Shown: positions 33,795-42,854 of the stretch, piece after piece
Numbering within the stretch: the first letter of the stretch is position 1
Layout: each line of letters begins with the position of its first letter
NCBI RefSeq assembly: GCF_025151045.1
Contig: NZ_CP102285.1
Coordinates: forward strand, 3,348,001 to 3,412,000
Length of the DNA stretch: 64,000 nucleotides
Reading direction: 5' to 3'
Origin: Parabacteroides johnsonii DSM 18315
Lineage (GTDB): Bacteria; Bacteroidota; Bacteroidia; Bacteroidales; Tannerellaceae
Translations under genes and position numbers: made by a program
The notes under the pieces: generated by a model
Databases searched by the model: none
What the model was told of the DNA's origin: nothing
What the model saw: the letters and a program-made list of their open reading frames with translations, nothing else

Positions 33795-34358
33795 ATGATT
33801 AATTCACAGGACATCAAGAAAGGAACATGTATCCGTCTGGACGGTAAACTCTATTTCTGCGTCGATTTTCTTCACGTAAAACCGGGAAAAGGTAATACGA
33901 TTATGCGTACAACCCTGAAAGACGTTGTCAAAGGCGGTCAGATCGAACGTCGTTTCAATATCGGTGAAAAGCTGGAAGACGTACGCGTAGAACGTCGCCC
34001 GTACCAATATACATATCAGGAAGGTGAACACTATCACTTCATGAATCAGGAAACTTTTGACGATATCATCATCGACAAAAACCTGATCAACGGTGTGGAC
34101 TTCATGATCGAAGGCCAGATTGTAGAAGTTGTTTCAGATGCTTCAACAGAAACTGTCCTGTTCGCAGATATGCCTGTAAAAGTACAGTTGAAAGTAACTT
34201 ATACGGAGCCGGGTATCAAAGGTGACACAGCAACCAACACTTTGAAACCTGCAACAGTAGAATCAGGTGCCGAAGTACGCGTTCCGTTGTTCATTGAAGA
34301 AGGTGAGATCATCGAAATCAATACACAGGACGGCTCTTATGTAGGACGTATCCGGTAA
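33795..34358 (+). CDS. efp: Translation elongation factor P
   Basis: 187 residues, the full three-domain length. The modifiable Lys loop is seen as HVKPGKGNTIMRTTLKDV near residue 33, followed by ERRFNIGEKLEDV; domains II-III include NQETFDDIIID and the terminal EGEIIEINTQDGSYVGRI. EF-P relieves ribosome stalling at consecutive prolines. A TTTATGA-type hairpin follows the stop within 6 bp. Confidence 0.96.
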   Translation: MINSQDIKKGTCIRLDGKLYFCVDFLHVKPGKGNTIMRTTLKDVVKGGQIERRFNIGEKLEDVRVERRPYQYTYQEGEHYHFMNQETFDDIIIDKNLINGVDFMIEGQIVEVVSDASTETVLFADMPVKVQLKVTYTEPGIKGDTATNTLKPATVESGAEVRVPLFIEEGEIIEINTQDGSYVGRIR

Positions 34359-34363
34359 AATTT

Positions 34364-34427
34364 ATGATTTTAGATTTATGATTTATGATTTATACGTTGA
34401 CAAGATAAATCATAAATCTAAAATCAT
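34364..34427. repeat. TTTATGA heptamer hairpin (copy B)
   Basis: Perfect 23-bp arms at 34364-34386 and 34405-34427 with an 18-base loop, in the gap between efp and radC. Same word and same placement as copies at 30891, 39909 and 56097. Confidence 0.88.
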
Positions 34428-34443
34428 CCAAAACTCTCTTTCT

Positions 34444-35124
34444 ATGAAAATAAAAGAATGGGCAGAAGAAGACCGCCCACGCGAGAAAATGTTATTGAAA
34501 GGTATTGCATCCCTTAGCGATGCCGAATTACTGGCCATCCTGATCGGCTCCGGCAACAGCCAGGAAACCGCTGTCCAACTATCGCAACGCATATTAAGTT
34601 CCGTCGACAACAACCTGAATGCCTTAGCCAAACTTTCCATCAAAGATTTGATTATCAAATTCAGAGGTATAGGAGAAGCGAAAGCGATCACTATCAATGC
34701 AGCTCTCGAACTTGGGAAACGGCGTGGCAACAGCACCCCCATCCAGCGGCCTGCCCTCCGTACGAGTGACGACGCCTACCGCCTCTTTCATCCCTTGCTC
34801 TGCGATCTTCCTCACGAAGAGCTATGGATCGCACTGACAAACCGTTCTTCTTTTGTCATCGAAAAAGTCAAAATCAGTCAGGGCGGGACAAGCGAGACCT
34901 CTGCAGACCTGCGTATCATCCTGAAAGCTGCGATCAACGCCCTTGCAACAGGCATTATACTTTGCCATAACCATCCTTCGGGAAACATCCGCCCCAGCCA
35001 GCAAGACGACCATCTGACACAACACCTGCGCGATGCCGCCCGCTTGCTCGACATGCAATTACTAGATCATATTGTTCTGACAGATGGCAGTTACTACAGC
35101 TATTCGGACGAGGGAACCCTATAA
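34444..35124 (+). CDS. radC: RadC-family JAMM-domain protein
   Basis: 226 residues from the ATG at 34444; a frame to 34378 runs through the heptamer hairpin and is rejected. An HhH-like N-terminal part (LLKGIASLSDAELLAILIGSG, FRGIGEAKAITINAALELGKR) precedes the JAMM metalloprotease-like domain with LCHNHPSGNIRPSQQD and a final LDHIVLTDGSYYSYSDEG. Despite the name, a role in recombinational repair is not established. Confidence 0.92.
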   Translation: MKIKEWAEEDRPREKMLLKGIASLSDAELLAILIGSGNSQETAVQLSQRILSSVDNNLNALAKLSIKDLIIKFRGIGEAKAITINAALELGKRRGNSTPIQRPALRTSDDAYRLFHPLLCDLPHEELWIALTNRSSFVIEKVKISQGGTSETSADLRIILKAAINALATGIILCHNHPSGNIRPSQQDDHLTQHLRDAARLLDMQLLDHIVLTDGSYYSYSDEGTL

Positions 35125-35216
35125 GATAAAGCTATGCTTTACGAAGGATAACCCTATGCATTAGCCATCGCAAAGCTATTGGTTACAGAACAGAACTCAT
35201 CCTTTCCTGTTATTAA

Positions 35217-35260
35217 TTGTCAATTGTCAATTGTCAATTGTCAATTAATTCGTACGTTTG
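35217..35260 (+). promoter_or_regulatory. Promoter of the MIP18-like gene with -33 box inside TTGTCAA repeats
   Basis: Four exact tandem copies of TTGTCAA occupy 35217-35244. The third copy's TTG (35231-35233) is exactly 19 bp before TACGTTTG (35253-35260), the -7 box ahead of the ATG at 35279. The repeat array therefore seems to provide the -33 element. Confidence 0.6.
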
Positions 35261-35278
35261 CATTCAAATTAAAGAAAT

Positions 35279-35596
35279 ATGAACAACGAATTCCTCCAAA
35301 CAGAAGAAGCTATTGTCGCCATGCTTAAAACCGTATACGACCCGGAAATCCCGGTGAACGTCTACGATCTTGGACTGATCTATAATATAGAGGTGGACGA
35401 TGAGAAGAACGTCCGCATCGACATGACCCTCACCGCGCCCAACTGTCCTGCCGCCGATTTCATTCTGGAAGATGTCCGGATGAAAATAGAGTCTGTCGAC
35501 GGCGTGAACAATGTGGAAGTAAACCTCGTGTTCGAGCCTGAATGGGATAAGGACATGATGTCCGAAGAAGCCAAACTTGAATTAGGTTTTTTATAG
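35279..35596 (+). CDS. MIP18/DUF59-family Fe-S assembly protein
   Basis: 105 residues with the family core: VYDPEIPVNVYDLGLIYNIEVD, then MTLTAPNCPAADFI with the conserved Cys, and VNLVFEPEWDKDMM. Members (SufT, PaaD-like, CIA2 in eukaryotes) help deliver Fe-S clusters to apoproteins. No suf genes are adjacent. It is 4 bp upstream of the lpxH-like gene. Confidence 0.88.
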   Translation: MNNEFLQTEEAIVAMLKTVYDPEIPVNVYDLGLIYNIEVDDEKNVRIDMTLTAPNCPAADFILEDVRMKIESVDGVNNVEVNLVFEPEWDKDMMSEEAKLELGFL

Positions 35597-35600
35597 AGAC

Positions 35601-36377
35601 ATGGATTCCCTTCGAAAGAAAATATATTTTGCATCGGACGCCCATTTGGGCGCCCGTTTCCATAAAGACCCGCTTGCCATTGAAAAGAGACTGGTACGCT
35701 GGCTGGACAGCATCAAAAACGAGGTAATGGCGATTTATTTCTTAGGGGATATGTTCGACTATTGGTATGAATATAAATACGTCGTACCGAAAGGATTCGT
35801 CCGTTTCCTCGGCAAGTTGGCGGAACTATCCGACAACGGGGTGGAAATCCATATCTTTATCGGCAATCACGACATCTGGATGTTCGACTACCTGACAAAA
35901 GAGATAGGTGCGGTCATCCACCGGGATGTGCTTACCATAGACCTTTTAGGCAAACGGTTCTTCCTTGGGCATGGCGACGAGGTAGACTATCGAAGCCGAG
36001 CATTCCGTTTCCTCCGCACCCTTTTCCGCAATCGTTTCTGCCAATGGCTGTATGCAGGTATCCATCCCCGCTGGACATTCGGCTTCGCTCTCGGCTGGTC
36101 GCTCAGTAGTCGCAAAAGCGGACTAAAAAAACATAAGACAAGGGAAGCTGCCGAATACCAGGGTGAAGACCACGAATATATGGTTCTCTTTGCAAAAGAA
36201 TACCTCAAGACGCACCCGGATATCAACTTCTTTATCTTCGGGCACCGCCATATCATGCTCGACCTGATGCTTTCGCGTTCTGCGCGGCTGTTGATTGCGG
36301 GTGACTGGATGCAATACTTCTCCTATATCGTCTGGGACGGGGAAACCCTGTATATGGAGCAGTTCGAGACGGAGTAA
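35601..36377 (+). CDS. LpxH-like UDP-2,3-diacylglucosamine diphosphatase
   Basis: 258 residues of the calcineurin-like phosphoesterase fold with a complete metal site: SDAHLGA, GDMFDYWYEY, GNHDIWMF, FLGHGDEVD and FGHRHIM. In lipid A synthesis LpxH splits UDP-2,3-diacylglucosamine to lipid X and UMP at the inner membrane. Size and motif spacing fit LpxH, and the long insertion after HGDEVD (RSRAFRFLRTLFRNRF) is the lipid-binding cap. Confidence 0.88.
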   Translation: MDSLRKKIYFASDAHLGARFHKDPLAIEKRLVRWLDSIKNEVMAIYFLGDMFDYWYEYKYVVPKGFVRFLGKLAELSDNGVEIHIFIGNHDIWMFDYLTKEIGAVIHRDVLTIDLLGKRFFLGHGDEVDYRSRAFRFLRTLFRNRFCQWLYAGIHPRWTFGFALGWSLSSRKSGLKKHKTREAAEYQGEDHEYMVLFAKEYLKTHPDINFFIFGHRHIMLDLMLSRSARLLIAGDWMQYFSYIVWDGETLYMEQFETE

Positions 36378-36484
36378 CTACCCAGCGAAACCGAACGCAC
36401 ACAATCCGGCACAGGAGCCATTTTTTATGGGAAGGGAGCTATATTTCGCAGGACAGGAATCAAACCGGCAGAGACATCCCAATA

Positions 36485-38503
36485 TTATTTTTTCCAGCAG
36501 ACCACCAATGTCTCCTCCGGATGAACAGTCAGAATATCACCATTTACAACACCTCCCTTATCGGCAAAGAGAACTTCCGCTGGACGCTTTTTCCCATCCG
36601 TCTTCAAAGCAATAGTTTGTAGTGTACCCGACTTGTTTACAACGACAGCCATATAGGCCTCTTTCGTTTCCGAAAGCTTCATAAGGACGTCTCTATGATA
36701 GGTTTGGAAAGAATAAGGCAAACGATCAGTATTGCATTCCCGGCAAACCCACCCGGCAAGCGGAGCACCATCTCCTTGCCAAGCACCGCTACCCAACAGT
36801 CCCGGAACCCAGACCACCTCTCCTTTTCCAAAGGCAAAACGGGAAGCTAATGACAGTTCTCCTCCCCTACTGAGCGTTTCAGCACCTTTATCGGGACGGA
36901 TCAGACCTTTCCAGCCGTATCCCGGCACAGGCTGTTCATAGCCCTTCAAGCGGTACAGACAGGGAGTATCAATTCGTTTAAATTCGGATACACAGCCCCC
37001 GAAAAGATTTTTCAGAGAGAAACCTGTCAACATCTGGTTGTGTACGTCCCCATCATAGAAACCCGTCATTCCATCCACAATCAGTTTGCCTCCTTTGCGG
37101 ACAAAAGACTCCAATAATGGAACATAGGAAAGAGGGACTGCAATCTGATGAGCCAGGATAATCGTCTGTCCCGTATAATCCGGACAGCTGAAATCATATT
37201 CCTCAAAGGCTTTCAGGTTGGGGGTAATACCTCTTTCCGACAAAGCTTTGAAATATCCTAACATATTTGTCATACACATGGCACGACCATCCTGAGCAGC
37301 AGGCGTACCTTGCGACACGACTGTTTCCGTCCAAAGAGATTCACGGATATAGACAATGCTGATTCCTGGATCAAGTTTCTTTGCCTCCGAGAAAAGCGGT
37401 TTATGTCGCTTCAGGCAATTACCAACCTCTGCTACCGCAGTGACACGATCGGTAGGCTGATGCTGGAAATCAAGCAACGCCCATTCACCCGACTCGATAC
37501 CCGAAGCACGCGGATTAAGCGACCAGAAGATACCGCCTTTTCCCTCTGTCCCCATGACGATCCAGAGCCATTGCGTGATCTCCTCCTTTGTCGGACACAT
37601 GGCACGGCCACCGCTATAGGTATTATTACCACCTTGCAGTTCCGTCATGAACCAGGGCAAGTTTCCTGCACCGGACAACAACAGCTCGCAATCAGCCGAC
37701 ATGGCCAGGCTGTATTCTTCACGCGGAAAAAGGGTAAAATGCCAACTTGCATGTGCCGATCCGCCCAAGCTATTCAAGAAACGGCGCCATTCCGGGAAAT
37801 TATACTCGGCGATATTAGAAAAAATAGCATGGTTGTTTACATGTAAGTGGATATTCTTATCATGCTTGCGCACTTCGGATGCGATCCAGTTCAACATCCA
37901 AGTAGTCATATAGTTCATAAAGCGCTTATCCTGCAAATCGACCAATACCGGATAGCCATTTTCCAGATATTCCGGCTGCGGATACTGCCTGTTCCATTCC
38001 TTGCGCATCTGGCGTGAAAATTCGTTATCTTTCAGACCGCCTCCCGGTTCGTTAATCAGCACCCAGGCATACAAAGACTTGAACTGTTTGAAGTGAGTGG
38101 TCATTTGCTTGATATATTCGGCAAACGAATTCAGTTGTACGCGGCTTTCAGGGAATTTCCACCCACCGATATCCGTCTTTTCCGTTAGTGGGAAGAAAGT
38201 CCCGATAATCTTGATATCATACTTCTCCGCCAAACGGAAAGCACGGTCGAAAAGAGAAAAGTCCCAACCTCCCGGCTTACGCATATACGACTCGAACATA
38301 CGAATGCGGCAAACCGACATGCCGTTGTCACGCATCGTCCGAAACCATCCTTCGGTTTCTTCTTCCGTCTGGCCGGGTTCGATAAAGACCTGTGCCCCTA
38401 TGAGCGGATAATCATCGACAGAGATTGACTGCTGTCCTTTTACATATTCCGGCAGCAACAGTGCCGAGAGGAATAAAAGAATTAAAAACTTACAACATTT
38501 CAT
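36485..38503 (-). CDS. GH42-like beta-galactosidase, secreted
   Basis: 672 residues from the ATG at 38503 (MKCCKFLILLFLSALLL signal peptide ending near VKGQ); the upstream frame to 38635 reads through the ackA terminator and is rejected. A TIM barrel begins with VFIEPGQTEEETEGWFRTMRDNGM; the acid/base Glu lies in AWVLINEPGG and the probable nucleophile in PWFMTELQGG. The trimerisation-like domain (LLESFVRKGGKLIVDGMTG) follows. This is the pattern of GH42 and relatives. It is a lone gene, convergent with the lpxH-like gene, so the substrate cannot be deduced from context. Confidence 0.78.
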   Translation of the reverse strand: MKCCKFLILLFLSALLLPEYVKGQQSISVDDYPLIGAQVFIEPGQTEEETEGWFRTMRDNGMSVCRIRMFESYMRKPGGWDFSLFDRAFRLAEKYDIKIIGTFFPLTEKTDIGGWKFPESRVQLNSFAEYIKQMTTHFKQFKSLYAWVLINEPGGGLKDNEFSRQMRKEWNRQYPQPEYLENGYPVLVDLQDKRFMNYMTTWMLNWIASEVRKHDKNIHLHVNNHAIFSNIAEYNFPEWRRFLNSLGGSAHASWHFTLFPREEYSLAMSADCELLLSGAGNLPWFMTELQGGNNTYSGGRAMCPTKEEITQWLWIVMGTEGKGGIFWSLNPRASGIESGEWALLDFQHQPTDRVTAVAEVGNCLKRHKPLFSEAKKLDPGISIVYIRESLWTETVVSQGTPAAQDGRAMCMTNMLGYFKALSERGITPNLKAFEEYDFSCPDYTGQTIILAHQIAVPLSYVPLLESFVRKGGKLIVDGMTGFYDGDVHNQMLTGFSLKNLFGGCVSEFKRIDTPCLYRLKGYEQPVPGYGWKGLIRPDKGAETLSRGGELSLASRFAFGKGEVVWVPGLLGSGAWQGDGAPLAGWVCRECNTDRLPYSFQTYHRDVLMKLSETKEAYMAVVVNKSGTLQTIALKTDGKKRPAEVLFADKGGVVNGDILTVHPEETLVVCWKK

Positions 38504-38591
38504 GGTATGATACTGAATTAAAATGGTTAACCAATTGATTAAGAACTCTGCCAAAGATAAACAAATAACCCGTAATCCGTTGTAGACAGGC

Positions 38592-38630
38592 ATAAAAAAA
38601 GACCGCCCCAACCGGTGTCGGGGCAGTCTA
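38592..38630 (-). terminator. Rho-independent terminator of pta-ackA
   Basis: AGAC(C/T)GCCCC arms at 38600-38629 around a short loop; on the minus strand the hairpin is followed by a run of seven T. It lies about 50 bp beyond the ackA stop. Confidence 0.88.
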
Positions 38631-38676
38631 AACACTAATCCTAATGTTTTGTAAGCTGTGAGGATTAGAATAATTA

Positions 38677-39876
38677 TTATTTACCTAATATATCCATTGT
38701 ATCGGCAGCGATCATGTATTCCTCGTCTGTCGGTACCACGATGATCGTGACCTTGCTGTCCGGCGTGCTGATAACCATTTCTTCACCACGCATACCTTCG
38801 TTCTTTTCAACGTCGATCTTCATACCCATGTATTCCATGTTTTCACAAACGACACGACGTGTCGCCCACTGGTTTTCACCGACACCGCCGGTCCATACCA
38901 AGATATCGCAACCGCCCATAGCAGCAGCATAAGCACCGATATATTTCTTGATACGATAGTTATAAACGTCCAATGTCATAATAGCTCGTTCGTCTCCCGC
39001 AGCTACCGCATTTTCCAAATCACGCATGTCAGAAGAACCGCCTACCAAACCGGCAACACCACTCTTCTTATTGATCAAATCCGACAAGCCATGGCCATCC
39101 AACCCTTCCTTATCCATAATGAAAGAAAGAGCGCCAGCATCTACATCGCCGCAACGAGTACCCATCAGCAGACCTTCAACCGGAGTCAGCCCCATAGAAG
39201 TATCAACACATTTGCCGTGGTCTACAGCAGCGATGGAACCACCGTTGCCTACATGGGCCGTAATAATCTTCTGTTCTTCATAAGGAACGCCCAGGATTTC
39301 GCAAGCACGACGGGAAACATAGCGATGACTTGTCCCGTGGAAACCGTAGCGGCGTACACCGTATTTCGTATACATCTCGTAGGGCAAACCATACATATAA
39401 GCCTTAGCCGGCATTGTCTGGTGGAAAGCCGTATCGAACACAGCCACCTGGGGAATACCCGGAATCAATGCTTCCATAGCATCGATACCCTTCAGGTTAG
39501 CCGGGTTATGCAACGGAGCCAGATCCGAACATTCGATTACCTTGTTGATCACATCCCGGTCGATCTTCACGCTGGAAGCGAACTTTTCACCTCCATGTAC
39601 CACACGGTGGCCGACAGCGTCGATTTCGTTATATTCCTTGATGCAGCCATATGTCTTGTCAGTCAGAATACTCAGGATAAATTCGATACCTTCCTTGTGG
39701 CCGGGCATTTCTTTTTCCAAAACAACTTTCTTACCGTCTTTGTCGGTCAGTTTCAGGAATGCACCGGGCAGACCGATCTTTTCGATACCACCTTGTGCCA
39801 TTACTTCACCGGATGTCATATCGAACAATTTATATTTAATAGAACTACTACCGCAGTTTAATACTAATACTTTCAT
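38677..39876 (-). CDS. ackA: Acetate kinase
   Basis: 399 residues, typical length. Start VLVLNCGSSSIKYKLFD is the first signature; FDTAFHQTMP with the active-site Asp, RRYGFHGTSHRYVS, and TAHVGNGGSIAA follow. It converts acetyl phosphate and ADP to acetate and ATP, the last step of acetate fermentation. It lies downstream of pta on the same strand, separated by a TTTATGA hairpin, and ends before a strong terminator. Confidence 0.96.
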   Translation of the reverse strand: MKVLVLNCGSSSIKYKLFDMTSGEVMAQGGIEKIGLPGAFLKLTDKDGKKVVLEKEMPGHKEGIEFILSILTDKTYGCIKEYNEIDAVGHRVVHGGEKFASSVKIDRDVINKVIECSDLAPLHNPANLKGIDAMEALIPGIPQVAVFDTAFHQTMPAKAYMYGLPYEMYTKYGVRRYGFHGTSHRYVSRRACEILGVPYEEQKIITAHVGNGGSIAAVDHGKCVDTSMGLTPVEGLLMGTRCGDVDAGALSFIMDKEGLDGHGLSDLINKKSGVAGLVGGSSDMRDLENAVAAGDERAIMTLDVYNYRIKKYIGAYAAAMGGCDILVWTGGVGENQWATRRVVCENMEYMGMKIDVEKNEGMRGEEMVISTPDSKVTIIVVPTDEEYMIAADTMDILGK

Positions 39877-39908
39877 GATTTAATGATTTATGAGTTGGGA
39901 TTTTAGGA

Positions 39909-39957
39909 ATTTATGAATTATGATTTATCATCGTCACATAAATCATAATTCATAAAT
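39909..39957. repeat. TTTATGA heptamer hairpin (copy C)
   Basis: Perfect 19-bp arms at 39909-39927 and 39939-39957, filling the gap between pta and ackA; single copies of the same word also occur at 39876-39892. It could set the ratio of the two messages by processing or partial termination. Confidence 0.85.
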
Positions 39958-39961
39958 CAAA

Positions 39962-40975
39962 TTATTTATTCGCTTTCAAACCTATCGACTGGTTACATGC
40001 AATCGCAACCATCTTATAGATATCGTCAACAGAGCAACCGCGAGACAGGTCGTTAACCGGAGCAGCCATACCCTGCAGGATAGGACCTACAGCTTCTGCA
40101 CCTCCTAAACGCTGAACCAGCTTATAAGCGATATTGCCCACTTCCAGAGTCGGGAATACCAAAACGTTAGCCTGTCCGGCAACATCGCTGCCCGGAGCCT
40201 TCAATGAAGCGACCTTTTCAACCAAAGCGGCATCGGCCTGCAATTCTCCGTCAACCTTCAGGTCGGGAGCCATTTCTTTTGCCAGACGGGTAGCTTCGAC
40301 AACCTTGTCGACCATCTCGTGAGAGGCACTGCCTTTCGTAGAGAAACTCAGCATGGCGACACGCGGTTCCATTCCTACGATATCGCGGGCTGTAGCAGCT
40401 GTAGCAATAGCGATACTTGCCAATTCTGGTGCTGTCGGATTCGGCATTACGGCACAATCGGCAAATACCAAAATGCCTTCTTTACCATACTGGGGAGTCT
40501 TTGTAAACATCAGGAACGCACCTGAAACGCAACTCATACCCGGAGCAGTCTTGATAATCTGTAAAGCAGGACGCAACACATTGCCGGTCGTGTTCTGTGC
40601 ACCAGCGATTTCACCGTCGGCATCGCCGGATTTAATCATCAGGCAGGCAAGAAACAAAGGATCTTCTACTAAAACGGCAGCCTTTTCGGGAGTCATACCC
40701 TTTTTCTGGCGCAACTGGAAAAGCAGGTCTGCGTAAGCGGCTTTCTTTTCGTGATTCTTCGGATCGATAATAGTAGTTTGTCCGATGTGGTTCAACCCGT
40801 ACTGAGCAGCCAGGCTGTTGATTTCAGCGGGGTTGCCAATCAGGATAATGTCTGCAACTTCGTCGGCCACTAAACGGTCGGCAGCTTTCAATGTTCTTTC
40901 TTCTGTTCCTTCAGGAAGAACGATACGCTGTTTGTTTGCTTTAGCGCGTGCAATAATCTCTTGCATTAAGTCCAT
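39962..40975 (-). CDS. pta: Phosphate acetyltransferase
   Basis: 337 residues, the short single-domain form. Signatures include [54 protein letters not shown] and the end [23 protein letters not shown]. It turns acetyl-CoA and phosphate into acetyl phosphate. Start at 40975 follows a promoter at 41031-41065. It is transcribed with ackA. Confidence 0.95.
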   Translation of the reverse strand: MDLMQEIIARAKANKQRIVLPEGTEERTLKAADRLVADEVADIILIGNPAEINSLAAQYGLNHIGQTTIIDPKNHEKKAAYADLLFQLRQKKGMTPEKAAVLVEDPLFLACLMIKSGDADGEIAGAQNTTGNVLRPALQIIKTAPGMSCVSGAFLMFTKTPQYGKEGILVFADCAVMPNPTAPELASIAIATAATARDIVGMEPRVAMLSFSTKGSASHEMVDKVVEATRLAKEMAPDLKVDGELQADAALVEKVASLKAPGSDVAGQANVLVFPTLEVGNIAYKLVQRLGGAEAVGPILQGMAAPVNDLSRGCSVDDIYKMVAIACNQSIGLKANK

Positions 40976-41030
40976 AGCGGAAGATCTGTTTTTATTATAT
41001 TGTTAGTTAGATATCACAATAATCGGGTAC

Positions 41031-41065
41031 AAAAGTAGGCAAAATGCAATATAGAGTTTGCAAAA
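41031..41065 (-). promoter_or_regulatory. Predicted promoter of pta-ackA
   Basis: On the minus strand, TTTTG (41065 to 41061) is followed after 22 bp by TACTTTTG (41038 to 41031). The spacing is slightly long. The leader to the pta ATG is about 50 bases. Confidence 0.5.
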
Positions 41066-41107
41066 TCAGTAAAAGATTTACATGCAGACCTATCAGTTTC
41101 AGAACAT

Positions 41108-41893
41108 TTAACAATAATTTGTTACTTCCTTCTCCCCTGACAGGATTTGTTGCAAATCCTCTGCCGTAACGTTCACTTCTATTTTACCATTATGAGCGAC
41201 CGATATCTTCCCACGTTCTTCCGAAACGATGATTACCAGTGCATCCGTTTCGAGAGACATTCCCAAGCCGGAACGATGGCGTAATCCCATATCTTTCGGC
41301 AAATTAGCGTTTTGGGCAACCGGAAGAATACAGCCGGCAGCCTTGATACGATTGTCCGCAATGATCATGGCGCCATCATGCAAAGGACTGTTTTTGAAGA
41401 ATATATTTTCGATCAGGCGGGCATTGACATCAGCATTGAACATTTCACCGGTATGCTCATAAACGGTCAGATCGACATCCTGCTGGATGCATATCAGTGC
41501 TCCCGTCTTTTTCTTCGCCATATTCATGCAGGCCAGGACAACCGGGGCAATAAACTTCCCTTCGTTCTCCTTGTCATGGTTCTTCTTCGAAAATATTTTT
41601 CCCAGGAACTTCCATCCCCTGTGCGAACCGAGCGCCACCAGAAAACGACGTATCTCATCCTGAAACAAAATCACCAGTACAAGGAAACCGACACTGATAA
41701 ACTTGTCGAGTATCGCTCCCATCAAACGCATCTCCAACACTTGGGAAACCAGAATCCAGACAATAATAAACGACACTACTCCACTAAAGATAGCCAGAGT
41801 TCCGGAATTCTTCATCAGCTTATATGTCTGGTACAAGAAGAAGGCTACCAATAAAACATCAATCAGGTCTTTTATTCCGAAATTCATCCACAT
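41108..41893 (-). CDS. cdaA: Diadenylate cyclase CdaA
   Basis: 261 residues. Three membrane segments (about 10-75) precede the DAC domain with its two catalytic motifs: DGAMII in LHDGAMIIADNR and RHR in MGLRHRSGLG. The enzyme makes cyclic di-AMP from two ATP at the membrane, a second messenger for potassium balance and envelope stress. The start is 4 bp after folP. No CdaR-type regulator gene is adjacent. Confidence 0.93.
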   Translation of the reverse strand: MWMNFGIKDLIDVLLVAFFLYQTYKLMKNSGTLAIFSGVVSFIIVWILVSQVLEMRLMGAILDKFISVGFLVLVILFQDEIRRFLVALGSHRGWKFLGKIFSKKNHDKENEGKFIAPVVLACMNMAKKKTGALICIQQDVDLTVYEHTGEMFNADVNARLIENIFFKNSPLHDGAMIIADNRIKAAGCILPVAQNANLPKDMGLRHRSGLGMSLETDALVIIVSEERGKISVAHNGKIEVNVTAEDLQQILSGEKEVTNYC

Positions 41894-41897
41894 AATA

Positions 41898-41935
41898 TTA
41901 ACAGTTGAAAGTTGAAAGTTGAAAATTGAAAGTTT
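41898..41935. repeat. GTTGAAA heptamer repeat at the folP 3' end
   Basis: On the plus strand AGTTGAA is repeated in tandem (GTTGAAAGTTGAAAGTTGAAA and a variant AATTGAAAG). It encodes the last codons and stop of folP and reaches to the cdaA start. A related block separates porV and ispF. Confidence 0.75.
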
Positions 41936-42758
41936 TCGAAACGAGTTTGACTGCTTCTACTGCGGCTTTTACGTCGTGGACACGAAGGATATCCGTCCCA
42001 TTCAACAAAGCAATCGTGTTCAGGACTGTCGTTCCATTCAGGCTGTCGGCTGGTGTTCCACCCAGATATTTATAAATCATGCTCTTGCGGGAAACACCGA
42101 CGAGCAAAGGTAAACCGAAATCCTTAAACTCACGCAGATGTCCCATTAACGTATAATTCTGGTCTACCGTCTTACTGAAACCGAAACCGGGATCCAATAT
42201 AATATCGTTCACTCCCAACAAACGGAGCTGTCGGACTTTCCGGGCAAAATAGAGCATAATCTCCTCCATTATATCTGCATAATCGGTATGTTGCTGCATC
42301 GTCTGAGGAGTTCCGCGCATATGCATCATTATATAAGGTACATGCAAACGGGCGACCGTCTCAAACATTCCAGCATCCAACTCTCCTCCCGAAATATCGT
42401 TGATTATCGCGACGCCGTATTCTTCGACGCAACGACGTGCCACATCCGCCCGGAATGTATCGACAGACAGGGTCACATCTGGATAATGCGTATTCAGTAT
42501 TTTCAAGGCAAAAGCCAGACGTTTCATCTCCTCTTCCGGTGAGACCTCTGCGGCATCGGAGCGGGAAGAATAACCTCCGAGGTCGATGATCTGTCCTCCC
42601 TCGGATAAAATTGCCTGTATGCGTTCCTCAATTGCAACTTCCGTCTGCTTCCTACTATCGGCATAAAAAGAGTCGGGAGTGACATTCAGAATCCCCATCA
42701 CCAGCGGAGTATCGAGTGAGGTAAGCGTTCCTCTAATATTGAGCGTTTTATGTAACAT
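41898..42758 (-). CDS. folP: Dihydropteroate synthase
   Basis: 286 residues from ATG 42758 (MLHKTLNIRGTL); the frame to 42830 crosses the -7 box TATCTTTG (42784 to 42777). Signatures: MGILNVTPDSFYADS, IIDLGGYSSRSDA, INDISGG, and LDPGFGFSKTVDQNY. It condenses p-aminobenzoate with dihydropterin pyrophosphate and is the sulfonamide target. The final residues NFQLSTFNC are translated from a GTTGAAA repeat, so the C-terminus has been extended by repeat DNA. Confidence 0.95.
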   Translation of the reverse strand: MLHKTLNIRGTLTSLDTPLVMGILNVTPDSFYADSRKQTEVAIEERIQAILSEGGQIIDLGGYSSRSDAAEVSPEEEMKRLAFALKILNTHYPDVTLSVDTFRADVARRCVEEYGVAIINDISGGELDAGMFETVARLHVPYIMMHMRGTPQTMQQHTDYADIMEEIMLYFARKVRQLRLLGVNDIILDPGFGFSKTVDQNYTLMGHLREFKDFGLPLLVGVSRKSMIYKYLGGTPADSLNGTTVLNTIALLNGTDILRVHDVKAAVEAVKLVSKTFNFQLSTFNC

Positions 42759-42854
42759 TCTTATTTTTCTTTCCGACAAAGATAAAGGTAAATACATTAA
42801 ATCACTACATTTGCGCAAAATAACTCTCATAGAAATTATAAAGGGAAAAAGACT

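Noticed and set aside
36485-38635. Longer start for the GH42-like gene
   Set aside because: The extra 44 residues are read through the pta-ackA terminator and lack a signal peptide; the ATG at 38503 begins a clear signal peptide.
39091-39861. 256-residue frame antisense to ackA
   Set aside because: Lies entirely opposite a strongly conserved gene; His/Thr-rich translation typical of a shadow frame.
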